A DNA stretch of 64,000 nucleotides from an uncultured Verrucomicrobiota bacterium (GCA_903907995.1 CAIVQH010000046.1:62001-126000); one strand, 5' to 3'. Numbered from the stretch's first letter, positions 45,076 to 55,830 are shown. The notes: generated by a model from the sequence alone, not told the origin. Made by a program: numbers and translations.

Positions 45076-48000
45076 TCACTCGTCCATGGCCATCTCCTTC
45101 CCGCGGATCTCGCGGAACTGACGGCTCTTCACGATGGTCTCCACGGCGGCGCCGACGCGGTAGCCGTTCGCCTTGAGTTGCGCGCGCATCTCGGTGATCA
45201 GCGGACCGTCGGAGAGCTGCACGGAGCGGCCGAGCGAGTAGCCGAGGAGCTTGCGGCAGAACTGCTTCTCGAAGGCATCGCGCCGCTTGGTGAGGAGGTA
45301 GTCGCGCAGGCCATCGAGGCCTTCGAACTGCGAGCCGTCCATTGTTTTGCCATGAGTGTCGATGGGGCGGTCGCCCAGATCGCGGTCGCGGTGGCGACCG
45401 ATCGCGTCGAAGCCCTCCAGCGAAAAACCGAAGCCATCGATGCGGATGTGGCAGGTCGCGCAACGCGGATCGCTGCTATGCTTCTCGGTGAGCTGGCGGA
45501 CAGTCAGCGTCTCGGTCGCCTCATCCTCGGGCAGGCGCGGCACATCCTTGGGCGGACGCGGCAGCTTCTCGCCGAGGATGACTTCGCTCAGCCAGTTGCC
45601 GCGCAGGATCGGGCTCGTACGCGATGCCCCGGACTGCTTCGAGAGCGTGGTGGCCTGCGCGAGGATGCCGCCACGGGAGAACTGCTTCACACCATCCACC
45701 CGCTGCCAGTCGTTGCTGCCCGCAAATTTCACGCCGGTCATGCCGTAGTGTTTGGCCAGGGGTTCATTCACGAAGGCGTAGTCGGCATTCAGGATGTTCG
45801 GCACCGGGCGATCGGACTGGAAGAAGTCCGTGAAGAAACGGATCGACTCCTCGTACATGTCGCCGCGCAACGCCGTGAAGGTGGGAAAGTGCCGCTCGCT
45901 CTTCTCGCTGAGCTGGTCGAAGTCATAGATGTGCAGCCAGGCGCAGGCGAATTCCGTTGCGAGGCGGCGCACCTGCGGCGACCGGAGCAGCCGGCGGGTC
46001 TGAGTCGCGAGGACTTCGGGATCGTGCAGCCGGCCCTGGGCGGCCAGCGCGCGCAATTCCGCATCGGGTGCCGTGGACCACAGGAAGTAGCTCAGGCGGC
46101 TGGCCAGTTCGTGATCGCTGATGGGTACCTGTTCCACGCCCGGTCCTGGCTTCTCGGCGTGATATAGAAATGCCGGGGCCACCAACACCCGGGCGAGCAG
46201 CAGCCGGATCGCCTCGTCATGCGGCATCCCCTCCTGGCGCAAAGTGCCATAAAGCCCCTTCAGCTCGCCTTTTTCGGCGTCGCTTAGCGGATGCCGGTAG
46301 GCGCGATCGGCAAACTCCAGCACCGCGTCGAGGTGGCGCGGCTGGGCATTCGTCAGCGTCTGCCGGAATGCGGCCGCGCGCTGCTTGATCGGTTCGCGCA
46401 AGGGTTCGAAAACCTTGGGGTCGGCATCCTGCGTGGCGAACTGCCAGAGCTGCTCGAAGGCATCCACGAGGGCGAAGGCATCCTGGCTGACGAAGTGCAG
46501 TTCGTCCCAGAGACGATTGAGCTTGGCCTGCTCGGCGTCGTTCAGCATCAAGCGCGCGAGTTGGTCGTCTTCGCGGTAATACAGGGTGAGCGTGACCGCC
46601 TCATCGACCGGCACGATCTTGGTGTAGCACAGCGCGGCGGGGAACAACTGACGATAGCCATCCAAGGCGGCCTCGATGCGTTTACGCGCGGCACTGCCGT
46701 CGTTCACCACGATGGGTGCGGCGTAGCTGACCGGCTTATCGGGATCAGTCCAAACGCCCTTGCCGACCTGCTTGGTCGCGACGCTCGCCACCAGGGAATT
46801 GGTTCCTACGGGTTTGGCCGTAAGCACCTGGAGCTGGACACTGCCTTCGGCTCCCGCCTGTGCGTCCAGCCGGCCCGTCGTGACAAACTCGTAGCCAGCC
46901 ACGAGGTCAGCGGGCAGCTCGATTTCAAGGGCTGCCGGAGCCCGCATGGCGAGGCTGGCGGCATCAATCGGCTGGCCACCGGGGTTCTTGCCAAAGAGTG
47001 CAGGATCAAGTCCGGGCATGGCTGGCGCTGCAGGCAGGCCTCCGTTGCTGCCAGTTTTCTTGCGCTTGGAGGCTTTGGTCGGTTCGACAGCCTTGTCCGG
47101 TTTCGCGGAGATCACGGCGGTCGTACGCGGCACCGCGCTCAGAAGCGGTCCACCGAGCGAAGCGAGTTGCCGGTAGAGCGCGGCATCCGGCGAATCCTTC
47201 GCCAGTCCGGCTCCGCCACTGAGCAGCAACTGTTGCACGGCGGCGGCGAGCTTGTGCTTCGCTTCCCCGCTCGCGGCGGTACGCCATTGCGCTAGCAGCG
47301 AACCGATCGGGACGACCGGTCCAAACTCGGGGCCGCCCTTGTCGGGCTCGGTGTAGAAATGCCAGATGTTCGCGGTGCCGAAGCGGTCGGCGTGCGGATT
47401 GCCCGCCAGCACGTCGGGCGAAACATCCTGCGAAAGATCCCATTCGCGACCGTCACCGCCGATCGTGGTGAGCGTGAGGTCCACGGCGGTCGTGTCGCAC
47501 GAGTGATTGCCGTCGCGCGGCCCGATGACCACCGAAATCAGATCGCCGGGGCGCACGGTCACGTTTTCAAACGGCCCCACATTGACCAGCCGACCGCCCT
47601 CCGAGATCCCGGCGGCCAACCGCTGGCGGTTCGAGCCCCGACGAAGCTCGAGCGACCAGGTCACGCCGTTGCCGCATTCCGGATGCGCGTGTTGCACCTT
47701 GGCCACCACCCGCATCGTGGCGGTCACCGGACTCCGCCAGCCGACCACGGCATCCAGCGTGGGTGACGGATGCACCACGATCCCGTGCGCTTTCACATTC
47801 TGGGGGATGCGGAGATTCTGATCAGAGGCATTCGCCAGCAGCAGCGGCGTGTCAGAGCTGCCCCAGCCATTCACGTAGTCCCTGTCGGTTACCTTCGTCA
47901 GCTTGGTGGTGAAGTACCCCTTGATCGCCACCGGCTCGGTCGCGCCGATTCCGAGATAGGTCAGCCACGCCGTGAGGTCGTCAGCGGCGACACCATGTTG

Positions 48001-49416
48001 GCGGGCCAAGGCCGCGACATCGCCGCCAGTGGCGGAGGCTTCCAGTTCGGCCGCCGCATCCAATGCGTGTGCGGTGGTAGAAAACATCTGGGCGCGACGC
48101 TCGGTCAGTTCATGAGCGACGGCCCGGACATCCCGCAGCAGCAGGTCGGGACGTCCGGATGCCACGAAGCGCGGCTGGTCCCAGACCACGAAGTCATGGT
48201 CGCTGCCGTCACCCGCATCGGAGGCGACGAGGTAGAGCGAGACGTCTTTGCCCTCAGGCGGCACCGGCAGCTTGAGCCGCACTTCCTGCTTCGCGGCGAT
48301 GGGGCTGACCGGCTCCATCCACGTCTTGGGTCCGCCAGCCTTGCCGATGTGGCCGACGGTGCTGAATTTCCAGAGCGCCTTCTGCCAGTCGGCGATGCCG
48401 GCGGCGAGGGCGGCAACGTCGTTCGTGGTCGCCACCTTCCAGCGGGTGCGAACGGGATCGAGTACAAGCGACGGCTCGGGGCTGGTCAGGGCGGCCCACA
48501 AGGTGCCGAGATATTTGGGCGACAAGCCGTGCGCGGCGGACACCGAGGCAATCGCCGCTTCGCGAGCCTGTCGACGAGCTGCTTCGCCACCGGTCTTGGG
48601 GGCATGTCGCAGCGCGTCGCGCAGTTCCAGCGTCGCCGTCAGGTACTTCTCCAGCGGCACGCGACCGCCTTCGTTCGTCTCGAAGACGATGCCTTGAAGG
48701 TTCACCTTATCACCACCACGTGGGTCGGTGTACTGACGGTAAAAGCCGCGAATCTCGGTGAGCAGATCTTCGGTCCAATCACGCCGGGAGGCTTTCGGTG
48801 AGAAGCGGATGCCATCGGGCAGAAGCACTGCGTGGCTGGCGACACTCTTGCCTGCGTCGAGGTACTTCGTGATCAACGACGGCGACATCACGAGCGAGTT
48901 GCCTACGTTCATGAACCCCTCGCCCGAGGCTCCATCCACGGGAAACTCGCGGACGGGATCGAGCGAGTCCACGCCTGTCAGGTCACGAATGGTGTAGGTG
49001 TATTCGGCGTTCGACAGCCGGCGCAGCACGACCGGGCCGGGATCGCCGGCACGCTCACGAGCAATGTCGTCGAGCGCAGCATTGACCCAGGCCAGAAGCT
49101 GCTCCCGCTGTTGCGCCGTCGGCTGGGGCTTTTCCTTCGGCGGCATTTCGCCGGTCGAAACCTGCTCCACCACGCCCTGCCAGATCTTGGGATGCTTTCG
49201 CACCGCCTCCAGCGACGTGAACGACTCCAGATCGAGGTCGCCCTTGTGCTTCTCGGTCGAGTGGCACTTGAGACAGTACTCGGTGAGCAGGGGCTTCACC
49301 TCCCGCTCAAACACCGCCGAACCGCCCGCCTCGGACTCCGCCCCAAGCGTCGCCGGGAGCCACCAGGGCACCGACAGCAGCAGGGTTCGCAGGGCGCGAG
49401 GAAGGGCGTATGTCAT
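45076..49416 (-). CDS. DUF1587/1592/1588/1585/1595 multidomain cytochrome-type exported protein
   Basis: 1446 residues with an N-terminal signal (LRTLLLSVPWWLPATLGAES). A c-type heme site (CLKCH) lies near residue 48 in the planctomycete cytochrome domain. DUF1587 (VVLRRLSNAEYTYTIRDLTG) follows, then a long beta-rich middle section. The C-terminal third holds the DUF1595 region, DUF1592 (DHELASRLSYFLWSTAPDAE), DUF1588 (RTSPILRGNWLSEVILGEKL) with a second CATCH heme site, and DUF1585 (SDGPLITEMRAQLKANGYRV). These proteins are suspected redox or polymer-degradation enzymes in Planctomycetes and Verrucomicrobia; function unproven. The usual partner, DUF1552, is downstream past a transposase. Confidence 0.93.
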   Translation of the reverse strand: MTYALPRALRTLLLSVPWWLPATLGAESEAGGSAVFEREVKPLLTEYCLKCHSTEKHKGDLDLESFTSLEAVRKHPKIWQGVVEQVSTGEMPPKEKPQPTAQQREQLLAWVNAALDDIARERAGDPGPVVLRRLSNAEYTYTIRDLTGVDSLDPVREFPVDGASGEGFMNVGNSLVMSPSLITKYLDAGKSVASHAVLLPDGIRFSPKASRRDWTEDLLTEIRGFYRQYTDPRGGDKVNLQGIVFETNEGGRVPLEKYLTATLELRDALRHAPKTGGEAARRQAREAAIASVSAAHGLSPKYLGTLWAALTSPEPSLVLDPVRTRWKVATTNDVAALAAGIADWQKALWKFSTVGHIGKAGGPKTWMEPVSPIAAKQEVRLKLPVPPEGKDVSLYLVASDAGDGSDHDFVVWDQPRFVASGRPDLLLRDVRAVAHELTERRAQMFSTTAHALDAAAELEASATGGDVAALARQHGVAADDLTAWLTYLGIGATEPVAIKGYFTTKLTKVTDRDYVNGWGSSDTPLLLANASDQNLRIPQNVKAHGIVVHPSPTLDAVVGWRSPVTATMRVVAKVQHAHPECGNGVTWSLELRRGSNRQRLAAGISEGGRLVNVGPFENVTVRPGDLISVVIGPRDGNHSCDTTAVDLTLTTIGGDGREWDLSQDVSPDVLAGNPHADRFGTANIWHFYTEPDKGGPEFGPVVPIGSLLAQWRTAASGEAKHKLAAAVQQLLLSGGAGLAKDSPDAALYRQLASLGGPLLSAVPRTTAVISAKPDKAVEPTKASKRKKTGSNGGLPAAPAMPGLDPALFGKNPGGQPIDAASLAMRAPAALEIELPADLVAGYEFVTTGRLDAQAGAEGSVQLQVLTAKPVGTNSLVASVATKQVGKGVWTDPDKPVSYAAPIVVNDGSAARKRIEAALDGYRQLFPAALCYTKIVPVDEAVTLTLYYREDDQLARLMLNDAEQAKLNRLWDELHFVSQDAFALVDAFEQLWQFATQDADPKVFEPLREPIKQRAAAFRQTLTNAQPRHLDAVLEFADRAYRHPLSDAEKGELKGLYGTLRQEGMPHDEAIRLLLARVLVAPAFLYHAEKPGPGVEQVPISDHELASRLSYFLWSTAPDAELRALAAQGRLHDPEVLATQTRRLLRSPQVRRLATEFACAWLHIYDFDQLSEKSERHFPTFTALRGDMYEESIRFFTDFFQSDRPVPNILNADYAFVNEPLAKHYGMTGVKFAGSNDWQRVDGVKQFSRGGILAQATTLSKQSGASRTSPILRGNWLSEVILGEKLPRPPKDVPRLPEDEATETLTVRQLTEKHSSDPRCATCHIRIDGFGFSLEGFDAIGRHRDRDLGDRPIDTHGKTMDGSQFEGLDGLRDYLLTKRRDAFEKQFCRKLLGYSLGRSVQLSDGPLITEMRAQLKANGYRVGAAVETIVKSRQFREIRGKEMAMDE

Positions 49417-49519
49417 GAGGTTCAGCGGCTCGACGTGATCTGTGGGAGGACGGCGAAGTTCCTATTCCGTCCCCGCGATCCCGTCGAGCCACTCTCCGAC
49501 GACCAGCCCGGTCAATTAA

Positions 49520-49918
49520 TCATTTTGTTTTCGCCGCGGCCCGCCGCAGTTCGCTCCCGCGGACCATTTCGCCAAGGTCGGCCGCCGGGCGGATCTCGAA
49601 GGGCCCGACTTTCACCCCGGGATGTTTCGACATGAGCTGGATCGCATGATTCAGATCCCGGGCTTCCAGGATCAGGATTCCGCCCAGCTGTTCCTTGGTC
49701 TCAGCATAAGGCCCGTCCGTGACGGAGGCCTTGCCCTCCTGCCACCGCAGGGTCGCGGCTGATTGCGGGCCCTGTAGCGCTTCGCCCCCCGCAAAGTGGC
49801 CGTTCTTCCGCAACTCGTCGTCGTAGGTGCAACACTCGTCCATCAGCGCGTTGCGCTCGGTTTCAGCCAGGTTCTCAAACTTGCCCGGCTCAATGTATCC
49901 CAAACAGATGTATTTCAT
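49520..49918 (-). CDS. YCII-related (DGPF domain) protein
   Basis: 132 residues from ATG 49918 ([17 protein letters not shown]). The DGPF-type motif reads [14 protein letters not shown], within a ferredoxin-like fold. Proteins of this kind are encoded next to ECF42-group sigma factors, one of which lies upstream. Their biochemical role is unresolved. The gene is the third of a sigma-DGPF-DGPF operon, 31 nt after the second. Confidence 0.9.
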   Translation of the reverse strand: MKYICLGYIEPGKFENLAETERNALMDECCTYDDELRKNGHFAGGEALQGPQSAATLRWQEGKASVTDGPYAETKEQLGGILILEARDLNHAIQLMSKHPGVKVGPFEIRPAADLGEMVRGSELRRAAAKTK

Positions 49919-49949
49919 GATCGGTTCCTTTTGCCATTGTTGGCGGTGC

Positions 49950-50363
49950 TCAGCTTTTCGAGACTCCGCAAGGGGCATCCGACGGGTCGAACATCTGCCG
50001 GACCTCGAGGGTGCCTTGGTACGAGGCCCCCAGCACTTCCAGGTGAAGCCCCATAAACGCCCTTCCCAGTTCGACCGCCTCCTCCTTCGACTTCGCCTCC
50101 AGAATCGCGTAGCCGCCGACGATTTCCTTCGATTCAATGAAAGGGCCATCGGTCACGGTCATCTTGCCTCCCGCCACCCGCACCCGCGCACCGTTGGCAA
50201 GCGGGTGCAATCCTGCAGTCGCGACCAAAGCGCCGCGTCGGGTGATTTCTTCAACGTGCCGGCCCATCGCCTCCATAAACTTCGGGTCCGGGGGTGTCCC
50301 CTTCTCGTAGTTCCGAGCCTCCTCGGAGTCCCTGTCGATGATCACCATTGCCAAGTATTTCAT
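49950..50363 (-). CDS. YCII-related (DGPF domain) protein, second copy
   Basis: 137 residues, [20 protein letters not shown] at the start and the canonical motif [20 protein letters not shown]. It is about as far from its neighbour at 49520 as separate family members usually are, so the pair is an old duplication. It lies about 100 nt downstream of the sigma factor gene. Confidence 0.92.
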   Translation of the reverse strand: MKYLAMVIIDRDSEEARNYEKGTPPDPKFMEAMGRHVEEITRRGALVATAGLHPLANGARVRVAGGKMTVTDGPFIESKEIVGGYAILEAKSKEEAVELGRAFMGLHLEVLGASYQGTLEVRQMFDPSDAPCGVSKS

Positions 50364-50466
50364 GTTTTATGTTCCTGATGCTTGATTGACCGTGTTGGTC
50401 GAATCTTCACGAACTGGTCGGTTGGGCTTTCGCGAATTCGACACCTGTCCTCACTTTTTTCGAAAA

Positions 50467-51735
50467 CTATTTCACGCCCGATCCTACCCCCAGCTCCCGG
50501 AGCCGCTTCTCGAGGAACCGCCGTTCCGGTTCCAGGCGCGTGAGCGTCAGGGCCCGTTCGTACGCGGAACGGGCCTCGGCGGTCCGGCCCAGCCGCCGGC
50601 ACAAATCGGCCCGGGCCGAGTGGGCGAGGTGATAATTCTCCAGGTCGCCGCGCGCGAGCAAGGCGTCGATCAGCGTCAGCCCTGCCTCCGGACCGTCGCG
50701 CATCGCCACGGCCACGGCACGGTTCAACTCCACGATTGGCGACGGCGCGGCCTGCATCAGGGCGCCATAGAGCGCGACAATTTGCGGCCAGTCGGTGGCC
50801 CCGGAATCAACGGCTTCGGAATGCACCGCCGCCATCGCCGCCTGCAACGTGTAGGGCCCGAACCGCCGCGACGACAGGGCCCGCTCGACCAGCTGGACGC
50901 CTTCCGCGATTTGCAGCCGGTTCCAGAGCGAGCGGTTCTGCTGCTCCAGGAGAACCAGTTCACCGGTGGGGGAAGTTCGGGCTGCGCGCCGCGATTCCTG
51001 CAGGAGCATCAGTGCGAGCAAGCCCATCACCTCCGGTTCCGGCAGGAGTTCCACCAGCAGGCGTCCCAGCCGGATGGCTTCCGCCGAAAGGTCGGCCCGA
51101 GTCAACGACGCACCCGAAGACGCGGAATACCCCTCGTTGAACACCAGATAGACCACTTGCAACACCGCCCCTATCCTTTCGGGCAGTTCCTCCGGCGACG
51201 GCACCTGGTAAGGAATGCGTGCCTCGCGGATCTTGGTTTTGGCCCGCACGATCCGCTGGGCCAGCGTGGGTGCGCCCGTGAGGAAGGCGCGGGCGATTTC
51301 CTCCGTCGTCAGCCCGCAGACTTCGCGCAAGGTCAACGCCACGCGGGCCTCGGCTGCGAGTGCCGGATGACAGCAGGTGAAAATCAGCCGCAACCGATCG
51401 TCTTCGACACTCCCGTCCTCCCCCACCACCCCATCGGGCGGTTCGGTTTCGAGCTGTTCGGCGATCTTTTCCTGCGAGGCATCGAAGCGGGCGCGGCGGC
51501 GCAGCGTGTCGATGGCCTTGAATCGTCCGGTGGACACCAGCCAGGCGCGGGGGTTGGCCGGCACGCCGTCCTGCGGCCAGCGATCAAGCGCCGCTGCGAA
51601 GGCATCCTGCATGGCGTCCTCGGCCAGATCGAAATCACTCAACAGGCGGATGAGCGTGGCCAGAATGCGGCCGGACTCCGCGCGATAGAGGGCATCCAGA
51701 CTTTCCCGCACCTGTTCGATGGCGCTTTCCGGCAT
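50467..51735 (-). CDS. ECF42-group RNA polymerase sigma factor with C-terminal extension
   Basis: 422 residues from ATG 51735 ([20 protein letters not shown]). Region 2 spans [20 protein letters not shown] and the -10-recognising [20 protein letters not shown]; region 4 includes [20 protein letters not shown] helical SnoaL-free C-terminal extension of about 230 residues (DUF6596/TPR-like, [20 protein letters not shown]) is typical of ECF42. In this group the extension, not an anti-sigma factor, is thought to set activity, and the neighbouring DGPF genes are usual targets. Confidence 0.93.
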   Translation of the reverse strand: MPESAIEQVRESLDALYRAESGRILATLIRLLSDFDLAEDAMQDAFAAALDRWPQDGVPANPRAWLVSTGRFKAIDTLRRRARFDASQEKIAEQLETEPPDGVVGEDGSVEDDRLRLIFTCCHPALAAEARVALTLREVCGLTTEEIARAFLTGAPTLAQRIVRAKTKIREARIPYQVPSPEELPERIGAVLQVVYLVFNEGYSASSGASLTRADLSAEAIRLGRLLVELLPEPEVMGLLALMLLQESRRAARTSPTGELVLLEQQNRSLWNRLQIAEGVQLVERALSSRRFGPYTLQAAMAAVHSEAVDSGATDWPQIVALYGALMQAAPSPIVELNRAVAVAMRDGPEAGLTLIDALLARGDLENYHLAHSARADLCRRLGRTAEARSAYERALTLTRLEPERRFLEKRLRELGVGSGVK

Positions 51736-51986
51736 CGGCGAAAGGATATTCGCGGCCCGGATCACAACCAATGCGAAAGCCGGCCTCGCCGGTGAATGGC
51801 AACAAGTCCGAATCTTCGCGCACTTCGCCCGAGCCTCAGTATGGTTACATCCACGCTCTACTCAGGTTCCCACACACCATTGCCGTACCGCCCTCAGGGA
51901 GTCACTGTGTCCGCCAATGCTTCCTGGCTCCTAGACCGACGCTTGTTGTCTTTTGCAACCCCTCCCACGAATCCTTTCCTACAGCC

Positions 51987-53015
51987 ATGCCTTTCACCGC
52001 CGCTCAGATTGCCGAACACGTCCGGGGCGAAGTCCTCGGTGACGCCGCCGTTCTCATCACCGGACTGGCCGCCGCCGATCAGGCGCAAGCCGGCGACCTG
52101 ACCTTTGCCGAAAAGGAGACTTACTTTGCTGCCGCCGAGCAGAGCGCCGCCGCCGCCATTCTTGTCTCGGGCCCATTCACCTCGGCGACCAAGGTCGTCA
52201 TCCGCGTGGCGAATGCCCGCATCGCCGTCGCCCGGCTGCTGCCGCTGTTTCATCCGGCGGAACCGGCAGTCGCCGGCATCCACCCCAGCGCGGTCGTGGC
52301 GGCCTCGGCCCAGGTGGACCCGACCGCCCACGTCGGGCCGGGCTGCGTGCTGGCCGAAGGCGTCCGCGTCGGGGCGCGTTCTGTGCTGATGGGCGGTAAC
52401 CACCTCGGTCGGAACGCGGTGGTAGGTGAGGACACGACGCTGTTCCCCAACGTCGTCCTGTATTCCCGCACTCAGATCGGCAATCGCGTGAGCATCCACG
52501 CCGGCACGGTGATCGGATCGGATGGCTACGGGTATGTCTTCGACGAGGGCCGGCACCGCAAGGTGCTCCAGGTTGGCAATGTGGTCATCCATGACGACGT
52601 CGAAATCGGGGCCAACGCCGCCGTGGATCGCGCGGCGCTCGGCTCCACCGTCATCGGCCAGGGTACCAAGATCGACAACCTGGTCCACGTCGCCCACAAC
52701 GTTGCAATCGGCAGGCACTGCCTGGCCATGGGGCAGAGCGGCATTGCGGGCAGCACCCGGCTGGGTGACTACTGCGTGATCGCCTCCCAGTCGGGCATCG
52801 CCGGCCACCTCAAACTCGGCCCCCAGGCAACCGTTGGTGCGCAATCCGGCGTGATGCGCGACGTGGGCCCCGGTGAGACGGTGCTCGGCAGCCCCGCCAT
52901 GCCCGACAAGCAGACCAAACGCCAATGGGTCGCCGCCATGCAGCTGCCCGACATGCTGCGTCGCCTGCGGGAACTCGAAAAGCAGGTGGCGGAACTGGCG
53001 GCAAAGGCGGGTTGA
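51987..53015 (+). CDS. lpxD: UDP-3-O-acylglucosamine N-acyltransferase
   Basis: 342 residues from ATG 51987 ([18 protein letters not shown]). LpxD adds the N-linked acyl chain to lipid A precursor. An N-terminal uridine-binding domain is followed by a left-handed beta-helix of hexapeptide repeats with the catalytic His in [14 protein letters not shown], and a C-terminal helix ([19 protein letters not shown]). It shows the organism makes lipid A. The 251-bp gap to the divergent sigma gene (51736-51986) probably holds both promoters; nothing is recognised in 53016-53187. Confidence 0.96.
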   Translation: MPFTAAQIAEHVRGEVLGDAAVLITGLAAADQAQAGDLTFAEKETYFAAAEQSAAAAILVSGPFTSATKVVIRVANARIAVARLLPLFHPAEPAVAGIHPSAVVAASAQVDPTAHVGPGCVLAEGVRVGARSVLMGGNHLGRNAVVGEDTTLFPNVVLYSRTQIGNRVSIHAGTVIGSDGYGYVFDEGRHRKVLQVGNVVIHDDVEIGANAAVDRAALGSTVIGQGTKIDNLVHVAHNVAIGRHCLAMGQSGIAGSTRLGDYCVIASQSGIAGHLKLGPQATVGAQSGVMRDVGPGETVLGSPAMPDKQTKRQWVAAMQLPDMLRRLRELEKQVAELAAKAG

Positions 53016-53187
53016 GTATCCGCCCCGTGCGAGACGCGGTGATATGTCTTCAATTCCTCCCGCCATCGGCACAGGAAAGCGGCAGGACGAACGAGGGCGT
53101 CCAGCCTCAGAAGCGAGTACCGCAGGCACGACCAACAACCATGCTGTCTATCCGATGTCGGGGAGATAGCGCGGACCTAGGGCGGTG

Positions 53188-54219
53188 TTACGGTTTGTAA
53201 ATCTGGTCGAACACGCCGCCGTCATTGAAGTGGATCTTCTGCGCGGCCGCCCAGCCGCCGAAGGTTTCGTCCACGGTGAGCAGCTGCAGCTCAGGGAACT
53301 GCTCCTTATGGCGCGCGAGCACGTCGCGGTTGCTGGGGCGGAAATAAAATTTCGCCGCCAGCTCCTGGCCTGGCTCGCTGTAAAGAAATTCGAGATAGGC
53401 CCGGGCCACCCTCGCCGTGTTGTGCCTGGTGACCACCTTGTCCACCCAGACCACCGGATTCTCCGCGAGAATGCTGACGGAGGGCACGACGACTTCAAAC
53501 GCGTCGCTGCCGAATTCCTTGCGGATGGCGGCCACTTCACTCTCGAAAGTCAGCAGGACGTCGCCAATGCCGCGCTGAAGGAAGGTCGTCGTCGCGCCGC
53601 GTCCGCCGGTGTCCAGCACGGGCACGTTCTTGAACAGCGCGGTGACAAACTCCTTCGCTTTGGTTTCGTCTCCTCCGGGCTGTTTGAGCGCGTAGCCCCA
53701 GGCGGCCAAATAGCTGTAACGGCCGTTGCCGGAGGTCTTCGGGTTGGGGATGACCCCCGAGACCCGTGGTCGCACGAGGTCCGGCCAGTCGCGGATGCCC
53801 TTCGGGTTCCCTTTGCGCACGATGAACAGGATCGTGGAGGTCGAGGGGGCGCTGTTGTGCGGCAGGCGCTGTGCCCAGTCTTTGGGGATGAGCCGCCCCT
53901 TCTCGAACAGCATGTCGATGTCGAGCGACTGGTTCATCGTCACCACGTCGGCGTCGAGCCCATCGATCACCGAGCGGGCCTGTTTGCTCGAGCCGCCATG
54001 GGATTGGCGGATGGTGACCTTCTCCTTCGCGGTCTCAAGCCAGTGCCGCGCGAAGAGCCCGTTGTACTCCTGGTAAAACTCCCGCGTGACGTCGTACGAA
54101 ACGTTCAGGATCGTGACTTCCGCGGAGAGGCTGCCGGGCAGCAGCAGGCCGGCAAAAACCAGCAGCAACAGGACGAAGCGGACGGGGATTTTCGTACTCA
54201 TGCTCTTGCTCATGGTCAT
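53188..54219 (-). CDS. Sulfate ABC transporter substrate-binding protein
   Basis: 343 residues with a signal peptide (VRFVLLLLVFAGLLLPGSLS). Family blocks are LNVSYDVTREFYQEYN, QSHGGSSKQARSVIDGLDAD, NPKTSGNGRYSYLAAWGYAL and DVLLTFESEV, typical of CysP/Sbp. The sulfate permease and ATPase genes are not in the window, so the partner transporter is elsewhere. It follows the porin gene by 30 nt on the same strand, and both lie downstream of a palindromic operator. Confidence 0.94.
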   Translation of the reverse strand: MTMSKSMSTKIPVRFVLLLLVFAGLLLPGSLSAEVTILNVSYDVTREFYQEYNGLFARHWLETAKEKVTIRQSHGGSSKQARSVIDGLDADVVTMNQSLDIDMLFEKGRLIPKDWAQRLPHNSAPSTSTILFIVRKGNPKGIRDWPDLVRPRVSGVIPNPKTSGNGRYSYLAAWGYALKQPGGDETKAKEFVTALFKNVPVLDTGGRGATTTFLQRGIGDVLLTFESEVAAIRKEFGSDAFEVVVPSVSILAENPVVWVDKVVTRHNTARVARAYLEFLYSEPGQELAAKFYFRPSNRDVLARHKEQFPELQLLTVDETFGGWAAAQKIHFNDGGVFDQIYKP

Positions 54220-54249
54220 GCGAACAAAATTGAGGCGAAGGAATCGCGC

Positions 54250-55830
54250 CTAGAAGGATACCTGCGCCCGCGTGAGCACGGCCTTCTCGCCTTTCAGCAA
54301 GAGCGGACTGACGGGCACGCTGATGCCGGCTCCCGGGGACGCATCGGAGAGGTCAAAGCGGGTCTGCTCGTAATTCAGACTGATCTTGATGTTGCGGTTC
54401 AGGTACCAGTTGACGCCCACACCCCACGAAAACGCGCCGGCCGCCGAGACACTGGGATGCGCGTAGCCGAGGCTGAAGACATCCTTGTCCACATCGAGTC
54501 CGCCGGCGCGGGCGGCGAATTCCCAGGCACCCCAGCCAGTGTCGCCCAGGGTGAATGGCTGGCGCGGAACGAGCGGATTGAAGGAGTTGTCCTCGCCGCT
54601 CAGGATGTAGGAGCCGGCCACCTGCCAGGCCGTATTGCGAAATGTGGCCGCGCTGGAGGCGGTGATGAGGCCGTTGTTGTCAATCAGGTCGCGCCGGTTG
54701 GCCTGCTGGGAAAACACGTATTCGCCGAAGAGCCCGAAAGGCCCCCAGTAGTAGCAGGCCTGGGGCGCGAGACGCCAATGCCCGCCATCGGCGACGACAT
54801 TGACGAGCGGCAGGCCGTAGAGGGTGGAGAGAGTATCCGATTTCCCGGAGCGGTAGTTGAAGATCTGCTGCTGGCCCGGGGAGGAGAACACCCGGAGGGC
54901 ACCTTCCTGGTTGCCCGTGGTGCCGGCCACGCCGACCCCCAGTCCGCGCAGTCCCTCGATGGAGCTGTTCTTGAAGGGATGGGAAAACACCCGGGCGGCG
55001 ATGTCTTTGTCGTTGTCCGCGGTATCCACGTCTCCGCTGGCTCCGTCCGCCACGCCGTTGAAGACGCCGACCTGATAGTTGAGGAGCCCTTCCCGGATGC
55101 TGCCGTGTAGTTGCAGGCCGACATCCCGGTTGGGCACCAGCTGGGTCGGGTAGCCGCGCTCGATGAAGAGCAGATTGTTCCCGGATTGCAGGCGTTCCAG
55201 CCCGACCGGCTCCTTGAACTTGCCCGCCTGGATCTGGAATTCCGGGTAGAGCCGGGCATTGAGGTAGGCATCCTGCACGAAACTGTTGTTGGCCGCGCTC
55301 GAGGTGATGCCCGAGGCAAAATCCAGCATCACACGGAAGTCATACTTCCCGTACACCGTCCCTTCGATGATTGGGCGTACCCGGCGCATCAGGAAGGTGT
55401 CGTTGGCCGTTCCCGCCGAGTTGTTGTCGGGAAAGAACCGGGCGTCGGCCTGGACGTAACCCCGGAACCGGATCACGAAATTGGTGTCGGCCGACCGGAA
55501 CTGGAACCCGCCGGGTCCGGCGGAAAGCACCGGGGCGGTCTTTGCTTTCTCCACGGCGGCTTCCGAGGCCAGCTCGCTCTTCCGCTCGATGACGCGGATT
55601 TTCTGCTCCACGTCCTCCAGGCGCACCGCGTTGTAGTCCGGGTCGATCTTCACCTGGGGCAACGCCGTCTTCCGCAGCTCCTTCACCTCCTGCTCCAGCT
55701 GCTCCAGGCGCTTCAACAGTCGCTGATTGATTTCCCCCTGGCTCTCCTCGGCCGCAAGACCGGTGGGCAGGGCCGCACCCAAAGCCAGCAGGGCAATCAA
55801 TCGGGGGAGACGGATCGGCGAATTGTTCAT
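54250..55830 (-). CDS. OprO/OprP-type outer-membrane porin
   Basis: 526 residues. A signal peptide (LIALLALGAALPTGLAAEES) is followed by a coiled-coil anchor (LLKRLEQLEQEVKELRK) and a 16-strand-type beta-barrel with alternating hydrophobic strands, ending in Phe (AQVSF), the outer-membrane sorting signature. FRGYVQADARFFPD and QIQAGKFKEPVGLERLQS match phosphate/anion-selective porins. Together with the sulfate-binding protein it suggests an anion, probably sulfate, uptake route. Confidence 0.92.
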   Translation of the reverse strand: MNNSPIRLPRLIALLALGAALPTGLAAEESQGEINQRLLKRLEQLEQEVKELRKTALPQVKIDPDYNAVRLEDVEQKIRVIERKSELASEAAVEKAKTAPVLSAGPGGFQFRSADTNFVIRFRGYVQADARFFPDNNSAGTANDTFLMRRVRPIIEGTVYGKYDFRVMLDFASGITSSAANNSFVQDAYLNARLYPEFQIQAGKFKEPVGLERLQSGNNLLFIERGYPTQLVPNRDVGLQLHGSIREGLLNYQVGVFNGVADGASGDVDTADNDKDIAARVFSHPFKNSSIEGLRGLGVGVAGTTGNQEGALRVFSSPGQQQIFNYRSGKSDTLSTLYGLPLVNVVADGGHWRLAPQACYYWGPFGLFGEYVFSQQANRRDLIDNNGLITASSAATFRNTAWQVAGSYILSGEDNSFNPLVPRQPFTLGDTGWGAWEFAARAGGLDVDKDVFSLGYAHPSVSAAGAFSWGVGVNWYLNRNIKISLNYEQTRFDLSDASPGAGISVPVSPLLLKGEKAVLTRAQVSF

